A DNA stretch of 64,000 nt, from NCBI RefSeq assembly GCF_014931605.1, contig NZ_CP053382.1, positions 1,984,001 to 2,048,000 of the forward strand. Direction: 5' to 3'. Below are positions 52,301-59,589 of the stretch, piece by piece (positions within the stretch are counted from its first letter, which is position 1; every line of letters starts with the position of its first letter). Under the pieces are notes generated by a model that worked only from the letters and a program-made list of their open reading frames with translations, was not told the origin of the DNA and searched no databases. The DNA comes from Halomonas sp. MCCC 1A13316. GTDB lineage: Bacteria > Pseudomonadota > Gammaproteobacteria > Pseudomonadales > Halomonadaceae. Position numbers and translations under genes: made by a program.

Positions 52301-53270
52301 CCTGGCTTCCATTGCCGGCCGCCTCGAAGATCCGCGCTACCAGCGTCTGGCCGACTATGCCAGGGCCAACTGCGAATACTGGGCCGGGCGAATCAGGCAG
52401 GCCTACGAACACCTCGACGAGATCGCGCCACTGGAACGAGCGATGATCATCGAGTGGCTGCCGTTCTCCGAGCACCCCCAGGTGGCCGCGGCCTGTTTCC
52501 AGGGCTGGGCAATCTGCCTGCGTGGCGACTACCGGCGTGCCGAGCAGCAGGTCGAAGCGGCGATCCGCCTGGCCGAGCAAATCGGACATCCCGGATCGCT
52601 GGCCATGGCGCTGCTGTTTGCCGCTGCGCTCTATCGGCAACTTGGGCATGTGCATCTGGCGGCACGTCGTGCCGAACAGGCCGTGGCCCTGACCGAGACT
52701 CCCGATCTGCACCTGTGGCAGGTGTCTGCCCAGGCGATACTCGGTTGGCGTCGGGCGCTGTCAGGCGATCGCGATGGCTTGACGAAAATGGAGCTGGCTC
52801 AGGAGGAATTGGGCGAAGTCACCGGTCGTGACCGCTACCATCGCCCGACGCTGTGGTACAGCGATGCCTGCCTGGCGCTGGACGAACTCTCCCGGGCCGA
52901 GGATTACCTGGATCAGTGCCTGATGATCGCGCGCGAGCGAAGTACGCTGTTCGTCTCCGAGCTGGCTGTTCAGCTCGCGCGTGTTCGCCAGCGCCTGGGG
53001 CGTTCGGCGAACGAGGTAAGGCTGCTGGTGGAACAAGCGCTGGAATGTGCCCGACTGCATGAGAACCGTCATCAGGAGCTGTGTGCACTCGAGGCTTGGT
53101 TAACGCTGGTCGATGGTCAGGATGAGGCCGTGCGCGATCAGTTCCGAGCCCTGCTCGACAGCGTGAGCCACAGCGATGCTCCGGTCTTGATTCGCTGGCG
53201 TATGCTGCTCGAGCGGCAACTGCCTAAGGCGAGCAGTGCAGAAGGGCGCATGGCCGTCGGCAACGGCTAG
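49332..53270 (+). CDS. SARP/BTAD-cyclase-like-STAND ATPase-TPR transcriptional regulator
   Basis: A 1312-residue multidomain regulator (numbers from residue 1 at ATG 49317). Residues 20-110: winged HTH like SARP activators (ALLVYLLLHHQPVNRASLAE, RTNLRHALHCLRQSLGEE). 110-270: bacterial transcriptional activation domain of tandem helices. About 285-480: a region with the shape of a class III nucleotide cyclase (RQLSVMAIRLRVK, GGFWLPGATGGLGLACFG, AAGLNSGRVVY, DLMCAAEGSELVISQEA) but lacking both metal-binding Asp residues. About 485-870: STAND ATPase with Walker A VRGASGMGKSALM (about 507) and Walker B VLMIDDVQWLDEPS (about 628). 880-1300: TPR repeats. ATG 49332 has a GGG ribosome-binding site. 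Probably a ligand- or partner-sensing switch; target unknown. Confidence 0.85.
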   Translation: MQDASVTEHNSDDGDHLALFGQFSLALGDDVLTQFSYDKVKALLVYLLLHHQPVNRASLAELLWPDQGLSSGRTNLRHALHCLRQSLGEEAERVLVVSRQTIAFRRPESWRFDLYELQQLLEGTQDVATLEQLLWRYRGDLVEELQLPACTEFQRWLVQLRNEWRQRVIRFAEGALERNDEVPDALLQTLVSRFSGYGPFHERLVRQLAEQGQLAAAHEQYNAYLQLLALSGQQPEPNFLQLARYWSDGNPDLQSLSPQGAFSRTLAAGSSPLREDEIEQRQLSVMAIRLRVKGEFSARDEIRACLALQIELMRWLEQQCHHLGGFWLPGATGGLGLACFGTHGPAHQLAELVALYEHCRRVLPDEVARHWSGEEEAPHIELAAGLNSGRVVYLPERQLVDPLGQVTQGSLDLMCAAEGSELVISQEASQHMPPALDLQPRLSSRLVASDGRVRLRALVLGHNEGGRDATPPSLVGREAPLRVLRDALARAGIGLRQSVLVRGASGMGKSALMVGFRQLELSRDAAICWQPTTRLSVLEPYGVARTLLRWRLDGKLDEAGLKELIGQCELTLSPEQLGLLEEALGVKESPEVAQLAKSGEAADLVVALLCKAIERHAAERTQVLMIDDVQWLDEPSFRVLAGLQARLPINCAFLLVASHHGRESLPTRLHWDQQVTLSHLDAMQSSRLLSQLARRYRLHLSPRLRGQIIERCDGVPLYMQEICRRLEMDRREGRSVQLDELPRGLLGLLAGRIDQLDGDREVAHVAAVLGRRFRLDFLAECSGWEMAQLNRALEQMRRLEIIESAGGEGVCREYQFSHQLLQEAAYLSCPRDVRVRIHRQVVSLIEERFPMWIGRHPGDFATHLRRSGHYARGARYFELAAREALKVSANRTALKMADFGLASLRHVEGQEEREISLLTVRGQAAFALEGHGSPTAHESFVRARELLVEHGGCHAEDAEDLEQAFLVKWGLWVGCSQRHAHADAFSLAASLASIAGRLEDPRYQRLADYARANCEYWAGRIRQAYEHLDEIAPLERAMIIEWLPFSEHPQVAAACFQGWAICLRGDYRRAEQQVEAAIRLAEQIGHPGSLAMALLFAAALYRQLGHVHLAARRAEQAVALTETPDLHLWQVSAQAILGWRRALSGDRDGLTKMELAQEELGEVTGRDRYHRPTLWYSDACLALDELSRAEDYLDQCLMIARERSTLFVSELAVQLARVRQRLGRSANEVRLLVEQALECARLHENRHQELCALEAWLTLVDGQDEAVRDQFRALLDSVSHSDAPVLIRWRMLLERQLPKASSAEGRMAVGNG

Positions 53271-53572
53271 CTTCCCTCGGCGAGGGTGCCGCACTCGAGG
53301 AGAGCGATTCGCTGCAATGCCTCGGAGCGGTTCTCGCCGCATAGCTCGGGGTCGAAAGCGAAACGCTCGCATACCGAGGGGCGGCGGGCATCGCCGAACA
53401 GGCGGCAGAGATTGTTATCATCGAGCTGTACACAGCGTTCACCGGCCGACTTGCCATGGGGCATGCCGGGTATCGGCGAACTGATCGATGGAGCAATGCA
53501 GCAAGCGCCACAGCCCGGACGACATCCCGCTGGCGCGAGCTGGCTATTTGTCACTGCGGTATCGGTGTTCAC
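53267..53572 (-). CDS. YkgJ-family cysteine-cluster protein
   Basis: A 101-residue protein with the YkgJ/CxxCxxCC cluster: AGCRPGCGACCIAPSISS at residues 15-32, then CVQLDDNNLCRLFGDARRPS and CERFAFDPELCGEN. These cysteines bind Zn or an Fe-S centre in relatives. The GTG start is fixed by a GTGA overlap with the stop codon of the PTPS gene, so it is the last, translationally coupled gene of the que operon. Function is unknown; a link to queuosine synthesis is only inferred from position. Confidence 0.85.
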   Translation of the reverse strand: MNTDTAVTNSQLAPAGCRPGCGACCIAPSISSPIPGMPHGKSAGERCVQLDDNNLCRLFGDARRPSVCERFAFDPELCGENRSEALQRIALLECGTLAEGS

Positions 53573-54414
53573 GGTCGTGCCTCGGCGATCGCGCCCTTGT
53601 CGATCCCTTCGAACGCCTGCACCCGGGTGGGCTTTCCCGTCTCCTTCGCGATCTGTCGCGCCAACCAGGCGGCGATGTGTTCGACCGTGGTCGGTGAGTC
53701 GAGCACGATGCAGCGTTCCAGCGGCAGCCGCAGTTGAAAGCGGCCCTGTTCGGCGCGGTAACGGCTGGTCAGGCTGGGATAGATCTCCGGTTCGGCCTGG
53801 TCGATGATGTCGCTCTGGTCGACCAGGTAGCGATCGTCCAGATAGCCGGCCCATTGGGCCTCGAGCGCCGGGCTGCGTTCACCGTGCTGCCAGATGTGCA
53901 GACGCGAGCGATGGCCATGAGCGATACGCTGGCAGTTGCCGTCATGATGCTTGAGCCCGTGGCTATAGGTGTAGACGGCCCCGTCGATGGACTCTTCACG
54001 CAACCGCAAACGTATGTCGCTGACCCGCGGCGGTGGACGTTTCATCAGTTCCCGGGCGAGAGAGTCGGCAAGCCGCTCGGGAGTGATCTCTTGCCAGGGC
54101 AGCAGAGTGAAGGCCTGGCGCGGTGCGCGCACTTCCAGTGAATAGGGTAGCGAGGTGCGCACGCTGATACCCTCGCTGCATTCGCTGATGCTGATGCCGG
54201 GTGCGCGGGTCGGTATCAGCAGCGTATGGTCGGCGCTCGCATCCAGGCGCGACTTTATCCACGGCTTGACCTGACCGAAGTCGAACAGCATGCCATCTTC
54301 GCCGAGTTCGCCGTCGAGTTCGGCATCGACGTACCAGCTGAGGCCGATCAGGCCGCGCCGAGGGCTCCAGAGTGAAGCGTCGAGCTGGGTCAGGCGGTTG
54401 ACGAATAGGGTCAT
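53569..54414 (-). CDS. Two-domain 6-carboxytetrahydropterin synthase-like protein (QueD family)
   Basis: A 281-residue protein with two PTPS-type halves. The first (residues 1 to about 110) keeps the DFGQVKPWI-like segment of QueD but not the zinc HxH. The second (about 145-281) has the nucleophilic Cys and zinc histidines in HHDGNCQRIAHGHRSRLHIW. QueD makes 6-carboxy-5,6,7,8-tetrahydropterin from dihydroneopterin triphosphate, the first queuosine/7-deazaguanine step. A similar long form occurs in pseudomonads. It overlaps queE by one base (TGATG). Active in the queC-queE operon by context. Confidence 0.88.
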   Translation of the reverse strand: MTLFVNRLTQLDASLWSPRRGLIGLSWYVDAELDGELGEDGMLFDFGQVKPWIKSRLDASADHTLLIPTRAPGISISECSEGISVRTSLPYSLEVRAPRQAFTLLPWQEITPERLADSLARELMKRPPPRVSDIRLRLREESIDGAVYTYSHGLKHHDGNCQRIAHGHRSRLHIWQHGERSPALEAQWAGYLDDRYLVDQSDIIDQAEPEIYPSLTSRYRAEQGRFQLRLPLERCIVLDSPTTVEHIAAWLARQIAKETGKPTRVQAFEGIDKGAIAEARP

Positions 54415-55058
54415 CAGTCGATTCCCGTGATCTTGTGGGTCTGTAGTGACAGCCGCCACTGGGGATGAGCCAGGCAGTAAGCCACGGTCGCATCCCGATG
54501 GTCGGCTGCGTCAATGAGCGGCGTGGTATCCATGGGTTGCAGGAAGTGATACCGGAAGTCGAGGTCGATGAAGCGTTCTGGGAGTGCTTCTGCCTGGGGG
54601 TAGACCAGCTTGAGTTCATCGCCTGAAGTCAGCGCCAGGGGCGTGGAGGACTTAGGGCTGACACATAGCCAGTCGATGCCGGCCGGAGCGGGCAGGGTGC
54701 CGTTGGTTTCTACCGCCACCTCGAAACCGCGGGAATGCATGGCGCCGATCAATGCCTCGTCGAGCTGCAGCAATGGCTCACCGCCGGTGAATACGACGTA
54801 GGGCTTGGCCAGGCCATCCTGATTCGGCCAAAGCGCCGACAAGTGGGTGGAGAGTGCATCGGCATCGGCAAAGCGGCCACCCTGCTGGCCATCGGTACCG
54901 ATGAAATCGGTGTCGCAGAAGCGACAGGCGGCGCTGGCCCGATCCTGCTCGCGTCCCGACCACAGGTTGCAGCCGCTGAAGCGACAGAAAACGCTGGCGC
55001 GCCCGGCTCGGGCGCCTTCGCCCTGCAGCGAGTAGAAGGCTTCTTTCACGTGATACAT
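54414..55058 (-). CDS. queE: 7-carboxy-7-deazaguanine synthase QueE (radical SAM)
   Basis: Radical SAM enzyme converting 6-carboxytetrahydropterin to 7-carboxy-7-deazaguanine. The 214-residue protein starts [20 protein letters not shown] and carries the cluster cysteines in CRFSGCNLW and CRFCDTDF, spaced as in the CxnCxxC form of QueE, followed by FTGGEPLLQLD. The C-terminus has RYHFLQPMD and SLQTHKITGID. It overlaps the queC stop by one base, so it is translationally coupled. Confidence 0.94.
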   Translation of the reverse strand: MYHVKEAFYSLQGEGARAGRASVFCRFSGCNLWSGREQDRASAACRFCDTDFIGTDGQQGGRFADADALSTHLSALWPNQDGLAKPYVVFTGGEPLLQLDEALIGAMHSRGFEVAVETNGTLPAPAGIDWLCVSPKSSTPLALTSGDELKLVYPQAEALPERFIDLDFRYHFLQPMDTTPLIDAADHRDATVAYCLAHPQWRLSLQTHKITGID

Positions 55059-55870
55059 CAGCCGTCACCTCCCGGTGAGCCGCCGCTGCCGGTCTCGGGC
55101 CGCTGTGCGGCGGCGGTATCGAGTCGTTGTGCGGCGGCGGTATCGAGTCGTTGTGCGGCGGCGGTATCGGGTCGCTTTACTGCGGCAGCATCGGGCCGCT
55201 GTAAATAGCCGAGCGGGTCGCTCACGCCATTGGCGGCAAAGGCGTGCAGCCGCTCACGGCAGCTGCCGCAGCGCCCGCAGGCCAGTGCCTCGCCGCGATA
55301 GCAGGTCCAGGTATCGCCGTAGTCGAGGCCCATGGCCAGGCCGTCGGCAAGGATCTCCGCCTTGCTCGAGCGCAGGTAGGGTGCGTGAACCTCGACCGCC
55401 TCGAAGTTGGCAATGCCCGCGACCGCATTCATGGCCTCGACGAATTCGGGACGACAGTCGGGGTAGAGCATGTGGTCGCCACCGTGGGCGCCGTAGTCGA
55501 CGCGTGCCGCCCCGATATTGACTGCCTTGGCGATGGCCAGTGACAGCAGGATCATGTTGCGGTTGGGTACCACCGTCGCCGTCAGGTTCTCCTCGCCGTA
55601 GTCGCCTTCGGGCATGCTTCGGCTGGCATCGGTCAGCGCCGAGTTGTCGATCAGGCCATGGATGGCGCGTATGTCGACCACCTGATGGGGCACGTCGAGC
55701 TGCCGGCAGACGCGAGCCGCCACCTCGAGTTCTCGAGCGTGACGCTGGCCATAGTCGAAGGAGAGGGCGCTGACCTCGAGCCCTTGTCGCAGGGCGCGGT
55801 GGAGCACCGTGAAGGAATCCATGCCGCCGGAGTAGATCACCACGGTGGCGCGTGGGTTAGCTTGGGTCAT
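55058..55870 (-). CDS. queC: 7-cyano-7-deazaguanine synthase QueC, with tandem-repeat tail
   Basis: ATP-dependent synthesis of preQ0 from 7-carboxy-7-deazaguanine. The core (residues 1 to about 222) is normal: PP-loop [57 protein letters not shown] and the zinc cluster [20 protein letters not shown]. After DPLGYLQ, where QueC usually ends, there is a 40-50 residue tail made of an 8-residue unit (RPDTAAAQ / RLDTAAAQ) repeated, then SGGSPGGDG. First gene of the que operon. The tail is encoded by a 24-bp DNA repeat and is probably disordered. Confidence 0.93.
   Translation of the reverse strand: MTQANPRATVVIYSGGMDSFTVLHRALRQGLEVSALSFDYGQRHARELEVAARVCRQLDVPHQVVDIRAIHGLIDNSALTDASRSMPEGDYGEENLTATVVPNRNMILLSLAIAKAVNIGAARVDYGAHGGDHMLYPDCRPEFVEAMNAVAGIANFEAVEVHAPYLRSSKAEILADGLAMGLDYGDTWTCYRGEALACGRCGSCRERLHAFAANGVSDPLGYLQRPDAAAVKRPDTAAAQRLDTAAAQRLDTAAAQRPETGSGGSPGGDG
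55101..55196. repeat. 24-bp tandem repeat (four units) in the 3' end of queC
   Basis: Units at 55101-55124, 55125-55148, 55149-55172 and 55173-55196. The first three are nearly identical (each contains GCGGCGGCGGTATCG); the fourth has diverged and a fragment of a fifth follows. The unit length is a multiple of three, so copy number can change without a frameshift. Confidence 0.92.
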
Positions 55871-55901
55871 GGTGAGGCTCTATGTCGGAGAATTTGTCGC
55901 T

Positions 55902-55918
55902 CCCCGTCGGTGACGGGG
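55902..55918. repeat. Small hairpin in the queC leader
   Basis: CCCCGTC (55902-55908), loop GGT, GACGGGG (55912-55918). It lies 30 bp upstream of queC on its transcript side, in the divergent queC/trhP region. It has no T-tract and could be a leader structure or an operator. Confidence 0.4.
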
Positions 55919-56086
55919 TGCCGGGATCCGGTCCGGCGCGCGTCAGTCTACCGGCTCCGGCAAATGCTGGCCAGGCTTGGCGCCAGTTGCTAGACTTCTC
56001 GCCCCTCTTCCTCGGTTCTGCTTAAGGCCTCGCCAGGTACTGGCGGCTTCGCGCAGTGCTGCATCGTCCTGTAAACGGTGACCCAC

Positions 56087-57502
56087 ATGAAAGCTCCCGA
56101 ACTGCTCTCCCCAGCGGGGACGTTCAAGAACATGCGCTATGCGTTCGCCTATGGTGCCGATGCCATCTATGCCGGCCAGCCGCGCTATTCGCTGCGTGTG
56201 CGCAACAACGACTTCAAGTTGGAGAATCTGCACAAGGGCATCGCCTATGCCCATGAGCGGGGAAAGCAGTTCTATGTGGCCTCCAACATCGCGCCGCATA
56301 ACAGCAAGCTCAAGACCTATCTGCGCGACATGGAGCCGGTGATCGAGGCGGGTCCCGATGCACTGATCATGTCCGACCCCGGGTTGATCATGATGATCCG
56401 CGAGCGCTGGCCCGAGCAGATCATCCATCTCTCGGTACAGTCCAACGTGGTCAACTGGGCGGCAGCGAGGTTCTGGCAGCAGCAGGGTATCAGCCGCATC
56501 ATCTTGTCGCGGGAGCTGTCGCTGGAGGAGATCGCCGAGATTCGCGCCGAGTGCCCCGACCTCGAAATCGAGACCTTCGTACACGGTGCGCTGTGCATTG
56601 CCTATTCCGGCCGCTGTCTGCTCTCCGGCTACTTCAATCATCGCGACCCCAACCAGGGCACCTGCACCAACGCCTGCCGCTGGCAGTACAACACAGTGGC
56701 CGCGGCCCAGGACGAGACCGGTGAACTGGTGCCGGCCAACTCGGCGGCGGCGCATGCGGCAAGTGGCGTCTGGACCCCTGGCCAGAGCGGGCTGATCGCC
56801 TCGGGCGGTGGCAGCACCACTTACAGCACGGCGACGGCCGGTGGCGTGGAGGGGCAGGACGAGCTCTCGGCACTGATCGAGGATGCCACCCGGCCGGGTG
56901 AGCTGATGCCGATCTTCGAGGACGAGCACGGCACCTACATCATGAACTCCAAGGACCTGCGCGCCGTGCAACACGTGCCCAGGCTCACCGAGATGGGAGT
57001 GACGTCACTCAAGATCGAAGGCCGCACCAAGTCGCACTACTATGTGGCACGCACCGCCCAGGTCTATCGTCGCGCCATCGACGATGCCGTGGCCGGGCGC
57101 CCCTTCGACATGCGCCTGATGGACGAACTCGACAACCTGGCCAACCGTGGCTACACGGAAGGCTTCTACCGTCGACACGTGCACGACGAATACCAGAATT
57201 ACGAACGCGGCAACTCCGTGGGCGTACATCAGCAGTTCGTCGGTGAGGTGATCGGCTACGACCCCGATCGCGGCGTACTTGAGGTGGACGTCAAGAATCG
57301 CTTCGAGGTGGGTGACGGCATGGAGCTGATGCTGCCTGGCGGCAACCGGCGTTTCACTCTCGAGCACATCGAGAACAAGCGCGGCGAGTCGGTGCAGGCC
57401 GCGCCGGGCTCTGGCCACGTGGTGCGGATTCCGGTGCCGGGCGAGGCCATTGCTCCCGAGAGGATCGAGTTCGCACTGTTGATGCGTGACCTGCCGGGCT
57501 AG
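56087..57502 (+). CDS. trhP: tRNA 5-hydroxyuridine synthesis protein TrhP (peptidase U32 family, YegQ)
   Basis: U32-family protein that in E. coli (YegQ/TrhP) works with prephenate to hydroxylate U34 of tRNAs. The 471-residue protein matches YegQ: PELLSPAGTFKNMRYAFAYG, IAPHNSKLKTYLRDMEPVIE, SRELSLEEIAEIRAE, FVHGALCIAYSGRCLLSGYF, DPNQGTCTNACRWQYN (cluster cysteines) and EDEHGTYIMNSKDLRAVQHV. Between about residues 215 and 262 lies a Ser/Gly/Thr/Ala-rich insertion that replaces an unconserved E. coli loop. ATG 56087 is preferred to GTG 56078. A hairpin follows the stop. Confidence 0.93.
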   Translation: MKAPELLSPAGTFKNMRYAFAYGADAIYAGQPRYSLRVRNNDFKLENLHKGIAYAHERGKQFYVASNIAPHNSKLKTYLRDMEPVIEAGPDALIMSDPGLIMMIRERWPEQIIHLSVQSNVVNWAAARFWQQQGISRIILSRELSLEEIAEIRAECPDLEIETFVHGALCIAYSGRCLLSGYFNHRDPNQGTCTNACRWQYNTVAAAQDETGELVPANSAAAHAASGVWTPGQSGLIASGGGSTTYSTATAGGVEGQDELSALIEDATRPGELMPIFEDEHGTYIMNSKDLRAVQHVPRLTEMGVTSLKIEGRTKSHYYVARTAQVYRRAIDDAVAGRPFDMRLMDELDNLANRGYTEGFYRRHVHDEYQNYERGNSVGVHQQFVGEVIGYDPDRGVLEVDVKNRFEVGDGMELMLPGGNRRFTLEHIENKRGESVQAAPGSGHVVRIPVPGEAIAPERIEFALLMRDLPG

Positions 57503-57544
57503 CTCTGGTCGAGCCTGCTTCGAGCTGTCTAGAGTACGAATGAC

Positions 57545-57576
57545 GCGAGGGGGTGGCCAGTCGGCCGCCCCCTCGC
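57545..57576. terminator. GC-rich hairpin after trhP
   Basis: GCGAGGGGGtGGCC (57545-57558) pairs with GGCCgCCCCCTCGC (57563-57576) with one T/G mismatch. It lies between convergent trhP and the HDOD-GGDEF gene and can end both. No strong T-run. Confidence 0.7.
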
Positions 57577-57610
57577 ATCATGAAGGCGCGTATTCGACCG
57601 GCGCACCCCG

Positions 57611-59167
57611 TTATGCGGAAGGATCCGGTTCCTCGTAGTGGGCCACGCCATCTCGCCCGCCATGCTTGACGCCGTACATGGCCTGGTCGGCTGCGTCGAC
57701 CAGGGCGGCGGCAGCCTCGAATTCGCCGTCCTCCAGATCCGCGATGCCGATGGAAGCGGTCACGTGAAGCGGCTCACCGTCGGCCTGAGCCAGCGGCTGG
57801 CTGATCAGGTACTGGCGGATTCGGTCGGCCAGGATGCCCGCCTGCTGCCGGCTCGTGTTGGGCATGATGACGAGGAACTCCTCACCACCATAGCGGCCCG
57901 CAATGTCGCTCTCGCGCACCATGTTGTTGAGTGCCGCGGCGAAGTGTATGAGTACTTCATCGCCGAAGCGATGGCCGAAACGGTCATTGATGAGCTTGAA
58001 GTGATCGAGATCGATGAACATCACCGCAAGTGGCTGGCGGGCTTGCTTGGCGCAGTCGAAGTGTTGTTCGAGGCGCTTTTCCAGCCAGGGGCGGTTGGCC
58101 AACTGGGTCAGATGATCAGTGCGGTGCTGTTCGTCGAGCACGACGTGGCTGGCATGCAGCGCCTCGAGCTCGCGCTGCTGCTCGGACAGGCGGATAGTCA
58201 TGCGCAGGTTCTGTTCGAACAACAGCTCCTTGGCCTCGGCCAGCAAGTGTGTGCTGTCGATGGCCGGGGGGCAGGTGATTTCGAACAGACGGGCCAGCGA
58301 GGGCAGGCGATGCTGCAGCTCCTGCATTACCGTCATCAGCATGACGATATCCAGCGAGGCGACCGAAGCCAACTGGCGCAGCAGGGCGCTGAAGGCAGAG
58401 GCCGAATCGGCCGCCAGCCAGCAGTCGGCGATACGGCAGGAGAGGCGCAGGCAGAGCTTGCGTGCATCTCCGTCGGCCAGGTGGCCATGGCTGTCGATGA
58501 TGCCGGCCGCAATGGGGCCGGGCACCCCCCAACTGATTGCGAGCCAGGCGCCAACCAGGGAGTGATCGCAGCCGTACCGTTCGTTTTCAGCCTCACTCAG
58601 CTTCTGGTGCTGGCGAAGGTCGGGAATGTGCGCGGCATAGGCATCGCCATCCAGAGATTCGAAAGCCAATATGCCAATATCTTGCAGCAGAGCGGTGGTG
58701 AATAACTGCGGGGCTTCGTGTGGGCAGAGATGCTGGGCCAGTTCCTGGGTGGCAATGGCTGCAATGATTGCCCGCTGGCACAAGTACTCGTGATCGAGCA
58801 CGGCATTTTTGCCGGGGCGGGGAAGGCCGAAGCTAAGTGCTATCGCCAGGGTCGCATCCAGGCCGATGCGCGAAACGCCATCCAGGCAGGTGGTGACTGG
58901 ATTCCCACCGCGCGAATATGAGGCGCTATTGGCCATGGAAAGGAGTCGCAGGGTGAGCGCTGGGTCTTGTCCGATAGTGCGAGCGTAGTCGGTCAGGCAC
59001 GGGTCGGTGGAGCGCGCAATGGCGATGACGCGTGCCGCTGCCGCCGGCAGGCTGGGCAGTGTGCGGCAATCGGCCAGACGAGTGCGCAGGGTGTCGGGCA
59101 GGGGTGGTAGATTGGCGAGACCAGCCACGCCAGAAGACTCCGTTATCGATATCCTATCGATCGGCAT
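57611..59167 (-). CDS. HDOD-GGDEF diguanylate cyclase
   Basis: A 518-residue signalling protein. Residues about 35-230 are an HDOD domain (LPSLPAAAARVIAIARSTDP, QDPALTLRLLSMANSASYSR, DSHGHLADG), a protein-interaction module that lacks HD-GYP catalytic residues. A helix of about 40 residues leads to a GGDEF domain (about 350-505): TDHLTQLANRPWLEKRLEQH, FIDLDHFKLINDRFGHRFGD and an active-site RYGGEEFLVIMP. The I-site RESD lies five residues before GGEEF, so product inhibition by c-di-GMP is expected. It would make c-di-GMP from two GTP. No transmembrane segment, so cytosolic. Confidence 0.93.
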   Translation of the reverse strand: MPIDRISITESSGVAGLANLPPLPDTLRTRLADCRTLPSLPAAAARVIAIARSTDPCLTDYARTIGQDPALTLRLLSMANSASYSRGGNPVTTCLDGVSRIGLDATLAIALSFGLPRPGKNAVLDHEYLCQRAIIAAIATQELAQHLCPHEAPQLFTTALLQDIGILAFESLDGDAYAAHIPDLRQHQKLSEAENERYGCDHSLVGAWLAISWGVPGPIAAGIIDSHGHLADGDARKLCLRLSCRIADCWLAADSASAFSALLRQLASVASLDIVMLMTVMQELQHRLPSLARLFEITCPPAIDSTHLLAEAKELLFEQNLRMTIRLSEQQRELEALHASHVVLDEQHRTDHLTQLANRPWLEKRLEQHFDCAKQARQPLAVMFIDLDHFKLINDRFGHRFGDEVLIHFAAALNNMVRESDIAGRYGGEEFLVIMPNTSRQQAGILADRIRQYLISQPLAQADGEPLHVTASIGIADLEDGEFEAAAALVDAADQAMYGVKHGGRDGVAHYEEPDPSA

Positions 59168-59245
59168 ATTTTTCCCCGCCCATAATGGTTCTTGTTATCC
59201 CCGGCCAAGCCTATCAGAACGGCCATGAGCCAAGCGTTTGAGAAC

Positions 59246-59482
59246 TCAGCGCTTCCTCAACGATGCATCGAGGTGGTCGACGACCTCGGCCCAATCGGCA
59301 TCTTCCTCCAGTGCCGCTTCGAGAAACTCGGCCTGTGCCGGGTTCCAGAAGGGCGCTTCATGGAGCGCCGTGGCCGGGGGCAATGGCGCGTGCCGCTCCA
59401 GGAAAGCCTTGATCGAGGCATCATCGGAATCGAGGCCAAGCTGCTCGAAGAGTTCGCTGAAAGGGTGCACGGGATGCTCCAT
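59246..59482 (-). CDS. DUF2789 protein
   Basis: A 78-residue acidic helical protein of unknown function. The sequence (PFSELFEQLGLDSDDASIKA, then LPPATALHEAPFWNPAQAEF and EEDADWAEVVDHLDASLRKR) is the DUF2789 family, common in pseudomonads and relatives. AAGGAG lies well placed before the ATG. It stands alone between the GGDEF gene and the asparaginase gene. No motif suggests a reaction. Confidence 0.85.
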   Translation of the reverse strand: MEHPVHPFSELFEQLGLDSDDASIKAFLERHAPLPPATALHEAPFWNPAQAEFLEAALEEDADWAEVVDHLDASLRKR

Positions 59483-59589
59483 GTCGTAACTCCTTAACGC
59501 CTGCAGTTTCGCTTGGTTACATTAACTTAGCTTGGTTGCCGTGGGAAGCCAGCCGGTTCCATTCGTATCGCAGCCGGGCCAGCGGTTTT

